A stretch of DNA of 64,000 nt from Streptomyces eurocidicus (GTDB lineage: Bacteria > Actinomycetota > Actinomycetes > Streptomycetales > Streptomycetaceae), in assembly GCF_002891295.1 (NCBI RefSeq), contig NZ_LGUI01000001.1, positions 868,001-932,000 on the forward strand, read 5' to 3'. The position numbers and the translations under genes were made by a program. The notes under the pieces were generated by a model, which saw only the letters and a program-made list of their open reading frames with translations, searched no databases and had not been told where the DNA came from. Shown here piece after piece: positions 25,705-32,606 of this stretch (position 1 is the first letter of the stretch; every line of letters begins with the position of its first letter).

Positions 25705-26175
25705 TTGCAGCATTTCCATGGCTATCTGTGGGTCGGCGACAAAGCGGTGTTCGACAAGGAAAGCCTTCGTCGGCCTCCCCCTTCGGTGGAGCCGACCGTG
25801 ACCAGCCCACCGGACGTGATCGACAGGTACCGGCAAGCCGTGGCGGAGTGGCGGACGACCGCCGTGCCCCCGCTGGAGACGGCCTACTGGCTGGTGAAGC
25901 CGCCCAAGCTGATCCAGGGCACCTGGGACCACCCGAAGAAAGCTGCGGAATGGCTGGGGGAACAGCTGGCAGGGTACGCACCACGCTTCAACTCGCAGTC
26001 CGACCAGGACACGACACGGCTTGCGCAGACGGTTTCGTACGCTGCGCAGACCCTGGGATGGGGCGGGGACATCTCCCTTGGGCACTACCTCGGGCGACCG
26101 ATGTTCCTCAGCCTTGCCGTGGCAACCTGTTCCCCCAACCGCACCCTTCCTGATCAACCGTGCCCGACCGCGTAG
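25705..26175 (+). CDS. hypothetical protein at end of cassette B
   Basis: About 156 residues from a TTG at 25705. The homologue in cassette C starts from an ATG whose counterpart here is out of frame after a small indel. Conserved with 29832-30305: HFHGYLWVGDKAxFDKES, VEPTxTSPPDVxDRYRxAVAEWR, PPLETAYWLVKP, WLGExLAxYAPRF, FLSLAVxTCSPNR. No membrane segments or known motifs. Position after DUF397 in both cassettes suggests a functional link. A strong terminator follows. Confidence 0.65.
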   Translation: MQHFHGYLWVGDKAVFDKESLRRPPPSVEPTVTSPPDVIDRYRQAVAEWRTTAVPPLETAYWLVKPPKLIQGTWDHPKKAAEWLGEQLAGYAPRFNSQSDQDTTRLAQTVSYAAQTLGWGGDISLGHYLGRPMFLSLAVATCSPNRTLPDQPCPTA

Positions 26176-26191
26176 TCGAAACACCCAAGTT

Positions 26192-26222
26192 CGCCCCGGC
26201 CCTGAGGCCGGGGCGTTTTCTT
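26192..26222 (+). terminator. terminator between cassette B and the recombinase gene
   Basis: Perfect stem CGCCCCGGCC / GGCCGGGGCG with a CTGA loop followed by TTTTCTT: a classical intrinsic terminator, rare in Streptomyces. It lies between convergent genes. Confidence 0.85.
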
Positions 26223-26229
26223 GTCCTGG

Positions 26230-27234
26230 TCAGAGCAGGGCAAGGAATGGGTTGTCGTTGAGGGCAGGTGCGGAAGCGGCCGACCGCTTCACCGGCTGGG
26301 GGACGGTGGGCTGCTCCGCCGCTGGGCGGTAGGCGTCCAGGCGGACGACCGTGGCGCGGTTCCCGTGGCGCTCCGGAGTCGCCGGCTGCGGTTCTGCGTG
26401 AGGGAAAGCGTTCCGGTTCTCCTCACGATCCGCGCTGGCCGGCTGTCGGTCCGGGTGACGGGAAGTGTCACTGCGGAGCGTGAAAATGGTGGCCGGTCGG
26501 CCGGTCTTCCCTGACCGGTCGGCGGTGACGGCGATTCCCGACAGTGCCTTCACCTCGGCGGCCGTCGCCCCCACGAAGGGGAGGATCTGGGAGGACGTTG
26601 CCCGGCCGCCGTGCATCTCGATGCGGGCCCGGACCTTGTCGGCAAGGCTGAGTGGCGGGCCGGTCAGGGGATCGATGATCAGCTTGTACCGCTGCTTGCC
26701 CTTGTGCTCCCCCAGAGCCGGCCGGTACCCGAAGGGCCACGTCCCGCCGCCCCACAGGCTTTCGTCTCGGTAGTACTGGGTCTGGTTCCTGCGCTTCTTG
26801 ACGATGGCTTCCCTGTACTCCTGCGCCTGCGTCGCCTTGATGTAGGCGATCATCCGCCCCCTGGGCGTGTGGATGTCCAAGGCGGGGTCATCGAGGCAGA
26901 CGATCTCCTTGCCACCCTTGTGGCAGCGCTCCGCAAAGCGGTCCCAGTGGTGCTGATCCCTGGTGATGCGATCGAGGGAGGTGACCATGAGGGCATCCCA
27001 CTCGTACCAAAGGGGGTCCTTCATCCACCGGCCGAGCTTCGGCCGCTCGTCCAGGTTCACCGCGCCGGACACGGTCGAGTCCTCGACCTCACCCGCCACG
27101 AGGTACCTGCCTGCCTCGGTCGCGGCGTCAAGCTCTTCACTCTGTCGGGCGAGGGCAGAGCTGTCCTCTGTGTCTCGGCTGATTCGCCGCACCTTGAGGA
27201 CCCGCATACCGGGCAAGAGTCGTGTACTGGACAT
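26230..27234 (-). CDS. serine recombinase, truncated or chimeric
   Basis: 334 residues from ATG 27234 (GAAGGTGG RBS). Residues ~1-150 are a resolvase catalytic domain: VRRISRDTEDSSALARQ with the catalytic Ser, SLDRITRDQHHW and TPRGRMIAYIKATQAQEYRE. The start of the Recombinase domain (GTWPFGYRP) is present, but after RYKLIIDPLTGPP the sequence changes to a winged-helix-like segment (LSLADKVRARIEMHGG, ILPFVGATAAEVKAL, SGKTGRPATIFTLRSD) and a Pro-rich tail. Large serine integrases are usually ~450-600 residues with a zinc ribbon and coiled coil, both missing here. Probably a deletion fusion, inactive or altered. Confidence 0.8.
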   Translation of the reverse strand: MSSTRLLPGMRVLKVRRISRDTEDSSALARQSEELDAATEAGRYLVAGEVEDSTVSGAVNLDERPKLGRWMKDPLWYEWDALMVTSLDRITRDQHHWDRFAERCHKGGKEIVCLDDPALDIHTPRGRMIAYIKATQAQEYREAIVKKRRNQTQYYRDESLWGGGTWPFGYRPALGEHKGKQRYKLIIDPLTGPPLSLADKVRARIEMHGGRATSSQILPFVGATAAEVKALSGIAVTADRSGKTGRPATIFTLRSDTSRHPDRQPASADREENRNAFPHAEPQPATPERHGNRATVVRLDAYRPAAEQPTVPQPVKRSAASAPALNDNPFLALL

Positions 27235-27543
27235 AGGTCCACCTTCTGCTACACCTGCCCTGGGCTCCAATTTGGTGATCTTGTTTTCCCAGGGCTGGGA
27301 GGCGAACCATGCGGTGCTGGCGCATTTGAAGGAGCATCGGGTGGGTTGGCGGGCGTGAGTGTTGAATTCCGGGCGCCTGTCTCGTTCCCCGCCTCGCCCG
27401 GGTCCGCCTGAGGGCGGCTGCCGCCGGAGTCAAGGGCGCGCGAGCGCACGAAGTGGCGCCGCGATGCGCCCTCTTGACGGGCTCGGCGTGAAGGGCCGAT
27501 GGTCGTGCAACTGACCGCAACGGGCTCGGCACGGGAGGCAGTC
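27235..27543. other. region between recombinase and cassette C
   Basis: No intact gene. A short open stretch at ~27287-27358 (plus) reads FSQGWEANHAVLAHLKEHRVGW and stops. It looks like the 3' remnant of a lost gene, though this is weak. The operator repeat of cassette C is at 27507-27521. Confidence 0.4.
27507..27521 (+). promoter_or_regulatory. cassette C promoter 1: GCAAC direct repeat
   Basis: GCAACTGACCGCAAC, two GCAAC units with 10-bp period, 23 bp before ATG 27544. Identical sequence and distance to cassette A promoter 1. Flanking bases are also conserved (CTCG-CACG-GAGGC). Confidence 0.65.
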
Positions 27544-27801
27544 ATGGCACTGACATTCATCGGCATCGACCCCAACACCGACTACGACCACTGCCCGGCG
27601 GTATGGGTCGACACCGAGTCGAAATCGGATCCCCACCTGGTGGTGCAAGGGTGGCTGGCCGATGAAGCGACTCGGGCCGAGTGCTCGCAGAACAGCCCCA
27701 AGCCCGACACGGAAGCCGTCATCCGTATTCCGGCCCGGATGGCGCCGCTGATCAGGGAGGCGTGCGATGTCGCCGAACGAGCAGCAGCCGAGCTTCGCTG
27801 A
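27544..27801 (+). CDS. first gene of cassette C, small hypothetical protein
   Basis: 85 residues from ATG 27544 with GGGAGG at 5 bp. It reads MALTFIGIDPNTDYDHCPAVWVDTE and ends RIPARMAPLIREACDVAERAAAELR. It is the intact homologue of the degenerate gene in cassette A and the positional equivalent of the 73-residue gene in B. It overlaps the DUF6879 start by 35 bp. Function unknown; the DxCP-VWVDT pattern recalls small DUF397-like partners. Confidence 0.75.
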   Translation: MALTFIGIDPNTDYDHCPAVWVDTESKSDPHLVVQGWLADEATRAECSQNSPKPDTEAVIRIPARMAPLIREACDVAERAAAELR

Positions 27802-28288
27802 GCTGCTGGCCTCCACGGAGCGGACGGCCGTCCACCTGGAGCTGCGGGATGCGTACGGGGACAATCCGCGCTTCGCGGCCTGGCGAGAGGGCCACCGCGT
27901 CGACTGGGACGACCGGGCATCGTGGTGGCACAGCTTCCATGAGCAGATCGCCCAGGCAGTGCGTCGCGGAGTAGCGATCCGTCGGGCCCGTGTGGTGAGC
28001 GAACCGGTGTCGGAGTACATCCGGTGGGAGCATTACGCCACGCACAGCAACGTAGCGGCGGGAGAGGAAGTCCGTTGGTTGCCTCGGCGACTCGCGTCCG
28101 GCCTTTTGCTTCCGCCGAACGACTACTGGGTGTTCGATGACCGGCTGGCGCGGATTCATCACTTCGCCGGTGACGGCGCCCACGTCGGCGACGAGCTCAC
28201 CTCCGAGCCTGAACTGATCAAGCGGTTGTCCTCGGCGTTCACATCAGTGTGGGAGTACGCCTTTCCGCACGACGCGTACAAGATCTGA
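27767..28288 (+). CDS. DUF6879 family protein, copy C
   Basis: 173 residues, closely related to copy A (SFAELLASTERTAVHLELRDAYG; IRRARVVSEPVSEYIRWEH; GEEVRWLPRR; YWVFDDRLARIHHFAGDG). It starts at ATG 27767 inside the preceding gene. It is followed after 17 bp by the XRE gene. No membrane segment or enzymatic motif is apparent. Confidence 0.85.
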   Translation: MSPNEQQPSFAELLASTERTAVHLELRDAYGDNPRFAAWREGHRVDWDDRASWWHSFHEQIAQAVRRGVAIRRARVVSEPVSEYIRWEHYATHSNVAAGEEVRWLPRRLASGLLLPPNDYWVFDDRLARIHHFAGDGAHVGDELTSEPELIKRLSSAFTSVWEYAFPHDAYKI

Positions 28289-28305
28289 GCTGCCGGCAAG
28301 AACCC

Positions 28306-29154
28306 ATGTCCACTTCGCCGTCGTCCAGCGTCCAGAAGGCCCGCGAAGCCATCGCCGCCCATCTTCGAGAAATGCGGCTCGACGCTGGACTGACGGTAGA
28401 GGCGCTGGCCGGACGATGCGGGTGGAACAAGTCCAAGTCGTCGCGAATCGAGAACACCAGAACCCTGCCGTCCGATGCCGACATCCGCGCCTGGTGTGCG
28501 GCTTGCGACGCCGAGGACAAGGCTGCTGACCTGGTGGCCGCTTCCCGTAGTGCCGACTCCATGTATGTGGAGTGGCGCAGGCTTCAACGCACCGGCCTGC
28601 GCAGGGGGCAGGAAGGACGCGTGCCGCTGTACGAGCGGACACGCCTGTTTCGCATCTACTGCGCGAACGTCATCCCCGGCCTCCTCCAAACGGAAACGTA
28701 CGCGACGGCGTTGCTGTCCGCTATCACCGACTTCCGCGGGACGCCCAACGACGTGACCGATGCCGTGGCAGCGCGGCTCGCCCGGTCCCGCGTGATTCAT
28801 CAAGGGAACCGCCGTTTCGGTCTCCTCATCGAGGAGGAGGTTCTGCGGCATCGCATGGGCAGCGCCGCGACGACGAGGGGGCAACTCGAATACCTCCTGA
28901 CGATAATGTCCCTGCCGCGCGTATCCCTCGGCGTCATCCCTTTTACAGCCGATCGCCATATGTGGCCGGTAGAGACGTTCTCGATCTTCGACGAAAACCA
29001 GGTGAGCGTGGAACTGGTTTCGGCCGCGATCACCGTCACAGCTCCCAGCGAGATCGCTCTCTACGCGAAAGCCCATGCAGAGCTGCAAAAGCTGGCCGTC
29101 TACGGACCGCAAGCGCGGGCACTGATCAGGGCGGCCGTGCACGCCCTGGAGTGA
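28306..29154 (+). CDS. XRE family regulator with DUF5753 (WhiJ-like), copy C
   Basis: 282 residues from ATG 28306. The HTH at ~14-72 has recognition segment WNKSKSSRIENTR. DUF5753 spans ~85-280 (VPLYERTRLFRIYCANVIPGLLQTETYATALL, VSLGVIPFTADRHMWPVETFSIFDE). It is close to copy A throughout. It presumably binds the GCAAC-N5-GCAAC elements at 27507 and 29161, and may cross-bind the cassette A sites, which are the same. Confidence 0.9.
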   Translation: MSTSPSSSVQKAREAIAAHLREMRLDAGLTVEALAGRCGWNKSKSSRIENTRTLPSDADIRAWCAACDAEDKAADLVAASRSADSMYVEWRRLQRTGLRRGQEGRVPLYERTRLFRIYCANVIPGLLQTETYATALLSAITDFRGTPNDVTDAVAARLARSRVIHQGNRRFGLLIEEEVLRHRMGSAATTRGQLEYLLTIMSLPRVSLGVIPFTADRHMWPVETFSIFDENQVSVELVSAAITVTAPSEIALYAKAHAELQKLAVYGPQARALIRAAVHALE

Positions 29155-29160
29155 ATCCCC

Positions 29161-29209
29161 GCAACGAACTGCAACTTCGTGGCCGCGAACTCCCCCCGGT
29201 TCCTACCGT
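29161..29209 (+). promoter_or_regulatory. cassette C promoter 2: GCAAC repeat plus -10 of a leaderless gene
   Basis: GCAACGAACTGCAAC (29161-29175) lies 42 bp before ATG 29217, and TACCGT (29204-29209) ends 7 nt before it. Distances are identical to cassette A. With no RBS and a -10 so close, the transcript is predicted to start at or next to the ATG. Confidence 0.6.
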
Positions 29210-29216
29210 CTTCCCC

Positions 29217-29501
29217 ATGACCACGGACACCAAGGCGCCCACCCAAGCACCGGACGCCTTCACCGCAGGCAAGCGCAAGGCCGACGACGCCGCGTTCATG
29301 CTCACGCGAGTGCTCGCGGAGATGGACATCCGCGTCGGTGACCCCGACGCCTGGCCCCGGCTCACCGGCCGCGCCTCGCTCTCGGGCGAGCCGTACGTGC
29401 ACCTGGGAACCGTCCCCCTGTCCACCGCCCGCAAGCTCATCGACGCCCTGCTCCGCGCGGAGTCGACCAGGCGGAGCAGCCGCGACGGCGGCGGCCACTG
29501 A
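29217..29501 (+). CDS. small conserved cassette protein (copy C)
   Basis: 94 residues, differing from copy A (11575-11862) at only a few positions in the first 80 residues. Hallmarks: MTTDT, AGKRKADDAAFMLTRVLAEMD, GRASLSGEPYVHLGTVPL, ARKLIDALLRAES. Promoter spacing is the same as in copy A. The near-identity of A and C contrasts with their different downstream genes. Function unknown. Confidence 0.76.
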   Translation: MTTDTKAPTQAPDAFTAGKRKADDAAFMLTRVLAEMDIRVGDPDAWPRLTGRASLSGEPYVHLGTVPLSTARKLIDALLRAESTRRSSRDGGGH

Positions 29502-29534
29502 GGTGTCCGTACCCACCCACCAGGAAGGTTCGCC

Positions 29535-29759
29535 ATGACTGACCTGTACGGCCTGTCGCTCGAAGGGGCCCGGTTCTCCAAGGCGTGCGGAGGCAACACG
29601 CACCCGGACGGCGAAGCGTGCGTCACCCTCGCCCGTATCGCCGAGGACGCCTACGCCCTCGGCGACAGCAAGCGGCCCGACGCCGAGCCGCTGAGGTTCA
29701 CGACCGCCGAACTGGACGCGGCGGGCATCGATCCCGGCCGCTTCGGTCTCTCGGCCTGA
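29535..29759 (+). CDS. DUF397 domain protein, copy C
   Basis: 74 residues with FSKACGGNTHPDGEACVTLARIAEDAYALGDSKRPDAEPLRFT, almost the same as copy B. ATG 29535 follows GGAAGG. Presumed small acidic partner of the DUF5753 regulator. Cassette A has no equivalent. Confidence 0.88.
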   Translation: MTDLYGLSLEGARFSKACGGNTHPDGEACVTLARIAEDAYALGDSKRPDAEPLRFTTAELDAAGIDPGRFGLSA

Positions 29760-29831
29760 CCCCGGCCCTCGTCGACGGCGGTCCCGCCTTCCCTGGGAAG
29801 GCGGGGCCGCCCCCCCTCTGCCCGGAACGGG

Positions 29832-30305
29832 ATGACGTTGCACTTCCATGGCTATCTCTGGGTCGGCGACAAGGCGGACTTCGACAAGGAGAGCGTCCGC
29901 CGTCCCCCTTCCCCCGTGGAGCCGACCACGACCAGCCCGCCCGACGTCGTGGACAGGTACCGGCGGGCCGTCGCCGAGTGGCGGGTCACCGACGTGCCCC
30001 CGCTGGAGACGGCCTACTGGCTGGTGAAGCCCGCCCGGCTGATCCGGGGCACCTGGGAGCATCCGAAGCCCGCCGCGGAGTGGCTGGGTGAGCGGCTGGC
30101 CGAGTACGCGCCGCGCTTCGCCTCGGTGCAGGACCGGGACACCACCCGCCTCGCCGAGAAGGTCTCCGGCTCCGCCGGGACCCTCGGCCGGGGCGGCGAC
30201 GTCTCCCTCGGCTACTACCTGGCCCGCCCGCTGTTCCTCAGCCTCGCCGTGGTGACCTGCTCCCCCAACCGCGCGGCCCCCGGCAGGGAGTGCCCGGCCG
30301 GGTAG
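29832..30305 (+). CDS. hypothetical protein at end of cassette C
   Basis: 157 residues from ATG 29832 (MTLHFHGYLWVGDK). Homologous over its length to 25705-26175. The CSPNR near the end and the aromatic-rich YLWVGDK start are conserved. No known domain. It is the last gene of the cassette before an unrelated kinase gene. Confidence 0.7.
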   Translation: MTLHFHGYLWVGDKADFDKESVRRPPSPVEPTTTSPPDVVDRYRRAVAEWRVTDVPPLETAYWLVKPARLIRGTWEHPKPAAEWLGERLAEYAPRFASVQDRDTTRLAEKVSGSAGTLGRGGDVSLGYYLARPLFLSLAVVTCSPNRAAPGRECPAG

Positions 30306-30340
30306 TGGGGGTCCCGGCCCGCAGTCGCCTAGGGTGCCCC

Positions 30341-31006
30341 ATGAGCATCACCGAACTCGCCGCCGACGCCTGGCGCCTCACCGCCGACCGCCCCCGCGCG
30401 GCCCTGGGCGTCGCGGGCCCGCCCGGCGCCGGAAAGTCCACCCTCGCCAAGGCCCTCGTCGCCGAGGTCGATGCCCGGCACGGGCCGGGCTCCGCCGCGT
30501 ATCTGCCGCTCGACGGGTTCCACCTCTCCAACGCCCAGCTGGCCCGCCTCGGGCTGACCGACCGCAAGGGGTCCGCCCCGAGCTTCGACGTGTGGGGGTA
30601 CGTCGAGCTGCTGCGCCGGGTCCTGGCAGAGGCCGGCCCCACCGGCCGCGAGGTGTACGTACCGGACTACGACCGCACCCTCCACGAGCCGGTCGCCGCC
30701 CGGCACCTCGTACCGCCCTCGGCCCGGCTGGTCGTGACGGAGGGGAACTATCTGGCCTGCGACGAGCCGGGCTGGCGGGACGCCCGCGGTCTTCTGGCCG
30801 AGGTCTGGTACCTGGAGACGGCCGACGAGGTCCGTCAAGGACGCCTCCTTGAAAGACAAAGGAACGGCGGCCGGGACGAGGCCGCCGCACGGGCGTGGGT
30901 GCAGGGCAACGACCATCCGAACGGCGAGCGGGTGAAGGTCTCGCGACCGAACTGCGACCGGATTCTTCCCACCGTTGGCCTGGACATGACCAACGGCCGG
31001 TACTAG
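30341..31006 (+). CDS. nucleoside/nucleotide kinase family protein (uridine kinase-like)
   Basis: 221 residues. The P-loop GVAGPPGAGKSTLAKAL is at ~residue 23. LPLDGFHLSNAQL follows, typical of the uridine kinase / phosphoribulokinase / pantothenate kinase fold. VPDYDRTLHEPV and VVTEGNYLACDEPGW also match. Substrate unknown; fructose- or nucleoside-type small molecules are phosphorylated by relatives. ATG 30341 is preceded by AGGGTG. It stands alone between cassette C and the LPMO gene. Confidence 0.85.
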   Translation: MSITELAADAWRLTADRPRAALGVAGPPGAGKSTLAKALVAEVDARHGPGSAAYLPLDGFHLSNAQLARLGLTDRKGSAPSFDVWGYVELLRRVLAEAGPTGREVYVPDYDRTLHEPVAARHLVPPSARLVVTEGNYLACDEPGWRDARGLLAEVWYLETADEVRQGRLLERQRNGGRDEAAARAWVQGNDHPNGERVKVSRPNCDRILPTVGLDMTNGRY

Positions 31007-31015
31007 CCTCCGACT

Positions 31016-31026
31016 TGGTCTAGACC
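31016..31026 (+). promoter_or_regulatory. DasR-type (dre) box upstream of the LPMO gene
   Basis: TGGTCTAGACC (31016-31026), a perfect palindromic core of the published dre consensus (ACTGGTCTAGACCACT), 53 bp before the LPMO start. It suggests GlcNAc-responsive control by the GntR regulator DasR. Confidence 0.7.
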
Positions 31027-31078
31027 GCATTTCACTCGGCTCACAGAACCCCCCACGTTCTTCCCGAGGAGCGACAGC

Positions 31079-31669
31079 ATGCGCAAAAAGATCAGTGCGG
31101 CGATCATCGGCATAGGCATCGTCGGCGTCTCCGTCCTCTCCACCGGCGGCGCCAGCGGCCACGGCTACACCGACTCCCCCACCAGTCGGCAGGTGTACTG
31201 CGCCAACGGCACCGTGAAGGACTGCGGCGAGATCCAGTGGGAGCCGCAGAGCGTCGAGGGGTCCAAGGGCTTCCCGGCCCGGGGGCCCGCCGACGGCACC
31301 ATCTGCGCGGGCGGCAACACCCGCTTCCGCGAGCTCGACGACCCGCGCGCGGGCCAGTGGCCCGCCACCAAGGTCACGGCGGGCCAGAGCCTCGGCTTCC
31401 GGTGGAAGCTCACCGCCCGGCACGCCACCACGGACTTCCGCTACTACCTGACCAAGAGCGGCTACGACCCCACCAAACCCCTGACCAGGGCCGATCTGGA
31501 GAGCCGGCCCTTCCTGACCGTCCCCTACGGCGGACGGGTGCCCGACGCCACCGTCACCCACCAGGGCACCCTGCCCGCCGACCGGACCGGCAAGCAGCTC
31601 GTGCTCGCCGTCTGGACGATCGCCGACACGGGCAACGCCTTCTACGCCTGTTCCGACGTCCAGTTCTGA
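31079..31669 (+). CDS. lytic polysaccharide monooxygenase, AA10 (chitin/cellulose-active)
   Basis: 196 residues. A signal peptide of 27 residues ends in GGASG, so mature protein begins with His28, the first ligand of the copper histidine brace. The second His is in LTARHATTDFRYY. Cys pairs and the Phe near the end (GNAFYACSDVQF) fit the single-domain AA10 fold without a carbohydrate-binding module. The enzyme oxidatively cleaves crystalline chitin or cellulose outside the cell. The dre box in its promoter argues for chitin. Confidence 0.95.
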   Translation: MRKKISAAIIGIGIVGVSVLSTGGASGHGYTDSPTSRQVYCANGTVKDCGEIQWEPQSVEGSKGFPARGPADGTICAGGNTRFRELDDPRAGQWPATKVTAGQSLGFRWKLTARHATTDFRYYLTKSGYDPTKPLTRADLESRPFLTVPYGGRVPDATVTHQGTLPADRTGKQLVLAVWTIADTGNAFYACSDVQF

Positions 31670-31756
31670 CGGCGGCCGCCGTCGACCGGCGGCGCTTGCC
31701 GGCCGCCCAGGGCCTTCCCGGCCCCCACCCGGGGAGGCCCGCCGGCCGCCCAGGGC

Positions 31757-32599
31757 TCAGCCGTCCTCAGGATCCTCCGGGTCGCGCTCCGGCCGGAGCG
31801 CGATCCGGGCCAGCACCCCGGCCACGGCCAGCGCGACCACCGCCAGCAGGGCGTAGTCCGGCACGGCGTCGCCCACCGCCGAGGCGAGCTCCTCCAGCCG
31901 CGACTCCTGGTCGGCGTCCAGGAGTCCGGGCAGGCCCGTCGTCCCGTCGTAGGCGAGGAAGAGCACCCCGATGCCGATGAAGAACAGGCCGGACAGCAGT
32001 GCGGTGGTGTGCAGCCGCAGCCGGCCGAGGCGCAGCTCACGGCCGCGCAGCCAGCGCCTGCCGCCGAGCCCGAAGCGGTCCCAGCACAGCGCCAGGACGA
32101 ACAGCGGCAGCGCCATGCCCAGGGCGTAGACCGCGAGCAGCGAGCCGCCGAGGAGGGAGTCGCCGCCGACCGCGCTCATGGTCAGCACCGCGCCCAGGAT
32201 CGGCCCGGCGCAGAACCCGGCCAGCCCGTAGACACAGCCCAGCAGGAAGGTCGACGCGGCCGAGCGCGGGGTGATCCGGCCGGCCGCGGCCTGGGCCCGC
32301 TTCGAGGCGAAGCCGAGGCCGAGGATCTGCGCGGCGCCCATCGCGATCACCGTCCAGCCGCCGATCGTGATCAGCAGCTCGCGGTGGCCGTTGAAGAGCC
32401 TGCTGGCCGCGCTGGAGGCGACGCCGAGCGGGACGAGCGTGGTGGCGAGCCCCAGATAGAAGACGCAGGTCCGGGCGAGGAGCCGGCCCGGGCTCGGCAG
32501 GGAGTACGCGAAGAAGGCCGGCAGCAGCAGTGCGCTGCACGGGCTGACCAGGGCGAGAACGCCGCCGAGGAAGGCGGCGAGGTAACCGATGTCGGTCAC
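31757..32599 (-). CDS. CcdA/DsbD-type thiol-disulfide transmembrane reductase
   Basis: 280 residues from GTG 32599. It has multiple TM segments, with the functional cysteines visible in LALVSPCSALLLPAFFAYS and in YGLAGFCAGPILGAV. This family moves electrons across the membrane to extracytoplasmic thioredoxin-like proteins. It is 7 bp downstream of the DsbA-like gene, so the two form a redox pair. The C-terminus is acidic (ERDPEDPEDG). Confidence 0.88.
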   Translation of the reverse strand: MTDIGYLAAFLGGVLALVSPCSALLLPAFFAYSLPSPGRLLARTCVFYLGLATTLVPLGVASSAASRLFNGHRELLITIGGWTVIAMGAAQILGLGFASKRAQAAAGRITPRSAASTFLLGCVYGLAGFCAGPILGAVLTMSAVGGDSLLGGSLLAVYALGMALPLFVLALCWDRFGLGGRRWLRGRELRLGRLRLHTTALLSGLFFIGIGVLFLAYDGTTGLPGLLDADQESRLEELASAVGDAVPDYALLAVVALAVAGVLARIALRPERDPEDPEDG

Positions 32600-32606
32600 G
32601 CGGCGG

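Noticed and set aside
27287..27358. Short coding remnant upstream of cassette C
   Set aside because: Only ~23 codons with no start and no family; kept as a note in the region entry, not called as a gene.
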